Below, piece after piece: positions 61,304-64,000 of a DNA stretch of 64,000 bases. The notes under the pieces were generated by a model. The model did no database searches and was not told where the DNA came from. It was given only the letters and a program-made list of their open reading frames with translations. Every line of letters starts with the position of its first letter. Within the stretch, counting starts at the first letter, position 1. The translations under genes were made by a program, and so were the position numbers. This DNA is from Paenibacillus sp. BIC5C1 (lineage in GTDB: Bacteria > Bacillota > Bacilli > Paenibacillales > Paenibacillaceae): assembly GCF_032399705.1 (NCBI RefSeq), contig NZ_CP135922.1, positions 4,030,001 through 4,094,000 of the forward strand, read 5' to 3'.

Positions 61304-62137
61304 ATGGGAAATGTACGCTATTGGCTCCCTGGTAAGGGACGTGGAGAGATTCCCGCAAAGTTAATCTATGTTAGCTCTTCCATTTATGAAGGGGATTGGT
61401 TCAGCATTCGTCATTCACATAGCTTCGCCGAGCTGTTTTATGTCCGAAGTGGACGAGGAAATTTCATCGTAGAGGATGAGATTTTTTCCGTGCAGCAGGA
61501 CGATCTGGTCATTGTGAACCCGAACGTAGAGCATACTGAAGTATCCATTGGCAGTGACCCTTTGGAATATGTAGTGCTTGGGGTTGAGGGGATGAGTTTT
61601 GATTTTGGAAAGAAAAGTGGAACCCGTAATCATGAAATCATCAATTATTCAAAACAAAGGAATGAACTCTTGTTGTATTTCAACGCTATGCTTTCGGAAA
61701 CCGAAAACAAGAATGAGAACTATGAGGACGTCTGTCAAAACTTACTTGAGATTGTCATCATTAGTTTGATGCGAAGATCTGGTCATCCCTTCTCTGTTGT
61801 AACCACGCAAAGGGCTGACAAGATATGCAGCCGGATCAAGCGACATATCGACTCGAACTATGCTGAGGAAATCTCGCTCCACTCTCTTGCGGAAAAGGCG
61901 CATATCAGCAAATATTATCTGGCACATACTTTCGCTAAATATTACGGGTTGTCACCTATTAATTATCTCAATGAGGTCAGGATTCGTGCGAGCAAGGAGC
62001 TGCTGGAAACCACAGATCTTACCATTGCTCAAGTTGCGGAATCCACTGGTTTTTCCTCTCAAAGCTACTTCTCACAAAATTTCCGCCGGTGTTGCGGCCT
62101 AACTCCAAGCGGTTATCGCCTTCAGACCAAAAAATGA
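61304..62137 (+). CDS. AraC-family regulator of the galacto-N-biose operon
   Basis: A 277-residue AraC regulator: cupin sensing domain (RHSHSFAELFYVRSGRGNFI, QQDDLVIVNPNVEHTE) and C-terminal double helix-turn-helix (LHSLAEKAHISKYYLAHTFA; IAQVAESTGFSSQSYFSQNF). It is transcribed away from the importer/GH112/GH101 operon across 227 bases and most likely activates it when the disaccharide or a product enters. ATG 61304 is preferred; a TTG two codons earlier is also possible given GAGGAAAGGA upstream. Confidence 0.88.
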   Translation: MGNVRYWLPGKGRGEIPAKLIYVSSSIYEGDWFSIRHSHSFAELFYVRSGRGNFIVEDEIFSVQQDDLVIVNPNVEHTEVSIGSDPLEYVVLGVEGMSFDFGKKSGTRNHEIINYSKQRNELLLYFNAMLSETENKNENYEDVCQNLLEIVIISLMRRSGHPFSVVTTQRADKICSRIKRHIDSNYAEEISLHSLAEKAHISKYYLAHTFAKYYGLSPINYLNEVRIRASKELLETTDLTIAQVAESTGFSSQSYFSQNFRRCCGLTPSGYRLQTKK

Positions 62138-62198
62138 ACTCAAATGAACTGCCAATTACGTAACTTCGAATGCGACTAAATACTTGTCTTCTGACATC

Positions 62199-62239
62199 AA
62201 AAAGTCCGATTGCGCTCAGTTTCAGCAATCGGACTTTTT
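62199..62239. terminator. bidirectional terminator
   Basis: Perfect 15-base arms AAAAAGTCCGATTGC (62199-62213) and GCAATCGGACTTTTT (62225-62239) between the convergent AraC and siderophore-binding-protein genes. Confidence 0.92.
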
Positions 62240-62248
62240 GGGTAACCA

Positions 62249-63196
62249 TTATTGTTCAGCCAATTTCAGAAAATACTCTGAGGCCAAACGGACAGCCAGG
62301 ACACTCGCACTATTGAGGGAATTATCAAATATAAGAACATGGTTGTTTTTTACGGCCTCCAGTGAGTTCCATACCTTCGAAGATTGCTTTTCCTTCACGG
62401 CTGCCTTTGCAACGTCAATATCATGCTGAATAATAATATAATCGGGATTCATGTCGTATAGCCCCTCCAGCGTAAGCGCCTCGCCACCCTCAGGATATCC
62501 CTTCGGTGCCAACAATCCAAAGCCTGCAGTTTGATTGTAGTACATTGTATTTTTAGATCCTTGAGCATTAAAATTGGCTTTTCCATCAACTCGCAACAAG
62601 GCAAAGGTCTTATCCTCAAGAGTACCTAACTGATCTTTCGTTTTTGCTATCATTTTCTGGGTTTCCTTAATCAATTGTTCTGCAAGTTCTTCTTTTCCAA
62701 CAACCTCTGCGAGCAGCATCGTTGTATTTTCCCAAGTATCGGTGTAGTCGATCAAAATGACTGGAGCAATCTTGTTCAACTCATCATAAATGGTATCCAC
62801 AGACCCCTTAAAGGTTACAATCACATCAGGCTGAGCCTCAATAATCTTTTCCAAATTCGCTGAATCGCTGCCCAAATCAATAATATCAGCAGAGCCGGCG
62901 TAAGGCTGTAAAGTAGCAAACTTCTCCATCGCTTCCGTCGCGCTTATGGATGAAATTGGAGGCGTATCCAGAGCAAAAAAGTAATCTAAGTACAAGGGAT
63001 GCAGCACCGCTACACGCTCTGGTCGTTTCTCAAGCACCACACCATTGTCGCTGGCATCCTTAATGTTTCTTGGCCATCCTTCACCCTCGATCTTGCTGGC
63101 CTCAGGAGTTACTGCAACGGGTTTTTCAGAACATCCAGCCAGTATCCCCCCTGCGAGTATAACTACAGATAAAATCAATCCGGTTAGTCTTTTCAT
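62249..63196 (-). CDS. ferric-siderophore-type ABC substrate-binding lipoprotein
   Basis: A 315-residue binding lipoprotein of the FepB/BtuF-like (helical-backbone, TroA) fold: lipobox GILAGC (Cys22), VLEKRPERVAVLHPLYLDYF, EKIIEAQPDVIVTF, and a C-terminal half with the GYPEGGEALTLEGLY and NPDYIIIQHD blocks. Members bind iron(III) siderophores or haem. GGGAGGACAT precedes the ATG 63196; a TTG at 63208 overlaps that site. Encoded 31 bases after the LLM monooxygenase gene and probably in its operon; no permease or ATPase is in the window. Confidence 0.85.
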   Translation of the reverse strand: MKRLTGLILSVVILAGGILAGCSEKPVAVTPEASKIEGEGWPRNIKDASDNGVVLEKRPERVAVLHPLYLDYFFALDTPPISSISATEAMEKFATLQPYAGSADIIDLGSDSANLEKIIEAQPDVIVTFKGSVDTIYDELNKIAPVILIDYTDTWENTTMLLAEVVGKEELAEQLIKETQKMIAKTKDQLGTLEDKTFALLRVDGKANFNAQGSKNTMYYNQTAGFGLLAPKGYPEGGEALTLEGLYDMNPDYIIIQHDIDVAKAAVKEKQSSKVWNSLEAVKNNHVLIFDNSLNSASVLAVRLASEYFLKLAEQ

Positions 63197-63227
63197 ATGT
63201 CCTCCCAATTACTGTGTATTCAATGTT

Positions 63228-64000
63228 TTATGCATCCCCTAAATGATCGCGCAATGTTTCCCCTGTATATTCACTTCTGAAAAGCCCTCTTTCAACCAGC
63301 TTCGGAATCAGCTTTTCAAAAAATATTTCCATCGATTTTTCTGAACCGCCTGGCAGGGCGATGAATCCATCAATAGCACCTGCCTCAACCCGCTCAATAA
63401 TATCATTCATTACGGTCTCGACTGTTCCAACAGATACCCAATGGGCAGATCCAACAACCTCTGGCCGATTCAGAATATCTTTCACTGTAGGCTGGTATTT
63501 TGTAATATATCTTCGTAGCAGCTCGGCATGTGTACGACTGCGAACAGCCTGATCCGGATCAGGCAGCATATCCTCCGTTACGCGTTGATCCAAGGGAAAA
63601 CCTCTTAAATCAAGCCCCATCAACGATTGCAGAGAGGCATGTCTGCGCTCAAGACTTAAATGGGCATGAGCAGCCTTATGTAATTCAAGCGCTTCTTCGT
63701 GCGTATCTGCCAGGAAAAAATATAACCCCGGCAAAACTTTAATCGTGTTCGGATCACGCCCATGTTCTACAGCTCTTTTTCTCAAATCAGTTCGCAATTC
63801 CACGCCCGATTCAAGATCCGGCATAGCCGCAAAAATAGCATCTGCTACGGAAGAGGCAAAATTCCTTCCAATATCCGAAGCACCAGCTTGAAACAGAGGA
63901 ATGGTTCCCGATGGATGAGAAGGTAAAGTAAGCGGCCCTTTAACATTGAAAAATTCACCAGAATGATGAATAGCAGTCACTTTTTTCTTATCAGCAAACA
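63228..64000 (-). CDS. LLM-class flavin monooxygenase, NtaA/DmoA type (5' end outside window)
   Basis: C-terminal 257 residues of an FMN-dependent monooxygenase of the NtaA/SnaA/DmoA group; the reading frame is open to the window edge, so the start is outside and a GTG at 63980 is internal. Recognised from HHSGEFFNVKGPLTLP, PLFQAGASDIGRNFASSVAD, SVGTVETVMNDI, and GFIALPGGSEKSMEIF. Enzymes of this class use reduced flavin to oxidise thio- or aminocarboxylate compounds such as nitrilotriacetate or dimethyl sulfide; which one cannot be told. It precedes the siderophore-type lipoprotein gene by 31 bases. Confidence 0.87.
   Translation of the reverse strand, partial: FADKKKVTAIHHSGEFFNVKGPLTLPSHPSGTIPLFQAGASDIGRNFASSVADAIFAAMPDLESGVELRTDLRKRAVEHGRDPNTIKVLPGLYFFLADTHEEALELHKAAHAHLSLERRHASLQSLMGLDLRGFPLDQRVTEDMLPDPDQAVRSRTHAELLRRYITKYQPTVKDILNRPEVVGSAHWVSVGTVETVMNDIIERVEAGAIDGFIALPGGSEKSMEIFFEKLIPKLVERGLFRSEYTGETLRDHLGDA

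Noticed and set aside
63978..63980. GTG at 63980 as the start of the last gene
   Set aside because: Family members have well over 100 residues before this point and the frame stays open to the window end, so it is an internal Val codon.

Overview
The window reads as chromosome of a Paenibacillus-like member of the Bacillales. The grounds are strong AGGAGG-type ribosome binding sites with occasional TTG starts, S-layer-homology (SLH) anchored secreted hydrolases, LplABC/YtcP-type sugar importers without their own ATPase, YesM/YesN-type two-component pairs, many AraC-type regulators and moderate GC content. No rRNA, tRNA or CRISPR array was seen. Species is inferred, not proven.

Layout. 1-8.4 kb: the end of a GH51 arabinofuranosidase, a three-gene sugar importer and a convergent YesN-YesM sensor pair. 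8.6-10.9 kb: a surface-anchored GH3 N-acetylglucosaminidase. 11-25 kb: mixed housekeeping and accessory genes: an XPD/DinG-type helicase, a DinB-fold protein, nitronate monooxygenase with a divergent LysR, an IS110-family insertion sequence, two WYL-regulator loci, a broken ketopantoate-reductase-like gene, a small P-loop kinase, an ECF sigma/anti-sigma pair. 25-31 kb: a Gfo/Idh/MocA dehydrogenase with an AraC regulator, a TetR/MATE efflux pair with three operator copies, a sugar acetyltransferase, a DUF896 protein and a deleted LLM oxidoreductase.

31-38 kb is a beta-mannoside operon (GH2 beta-mannosidase, two permeases, binding lipoprotein) with a divergent AraC regulator. 38-41.4 kb is an OmpR-type two-component system divergent from an unrecognised secreted protein. 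41.6-48 kb is a mannose/hexose operon: a mannose-6-phosphate-isomerase-like protein with a large N-terminal extension, a ROK kinase and a GH38 alpha-mannosidase, preceded by an AraC regulator.

48-62 kb is the standout: a complete-looking galacto-N-biose system. A 2416-residue SLH-anchored GH101 endo-alpha-N-acetylgalactosaminidase would release Gal-beta-1,3-GalNAc from O-glycoproteins at the cell surface; a binding lipoprotein and two permeases would import it; a GH112 phosphorylase would split it to galactose-1-phosphate and GalNAc. A divergent AraC regulator and a cre-like site suggest induction plus catabolite repression. Taken with the GH38 and GH2 mannosidases and the SLH-GH3 hexosaminidase, the right half looks like a glycoprotein/glycan foraging island. 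The window ends with a ferric-siderophore-type binding lipoprotein downstream of a truncated LLM monooxygenase.

Start codons were chosen from Shine-Dalgarno spacing; several differ from the longest open frame, as stated in the entries.
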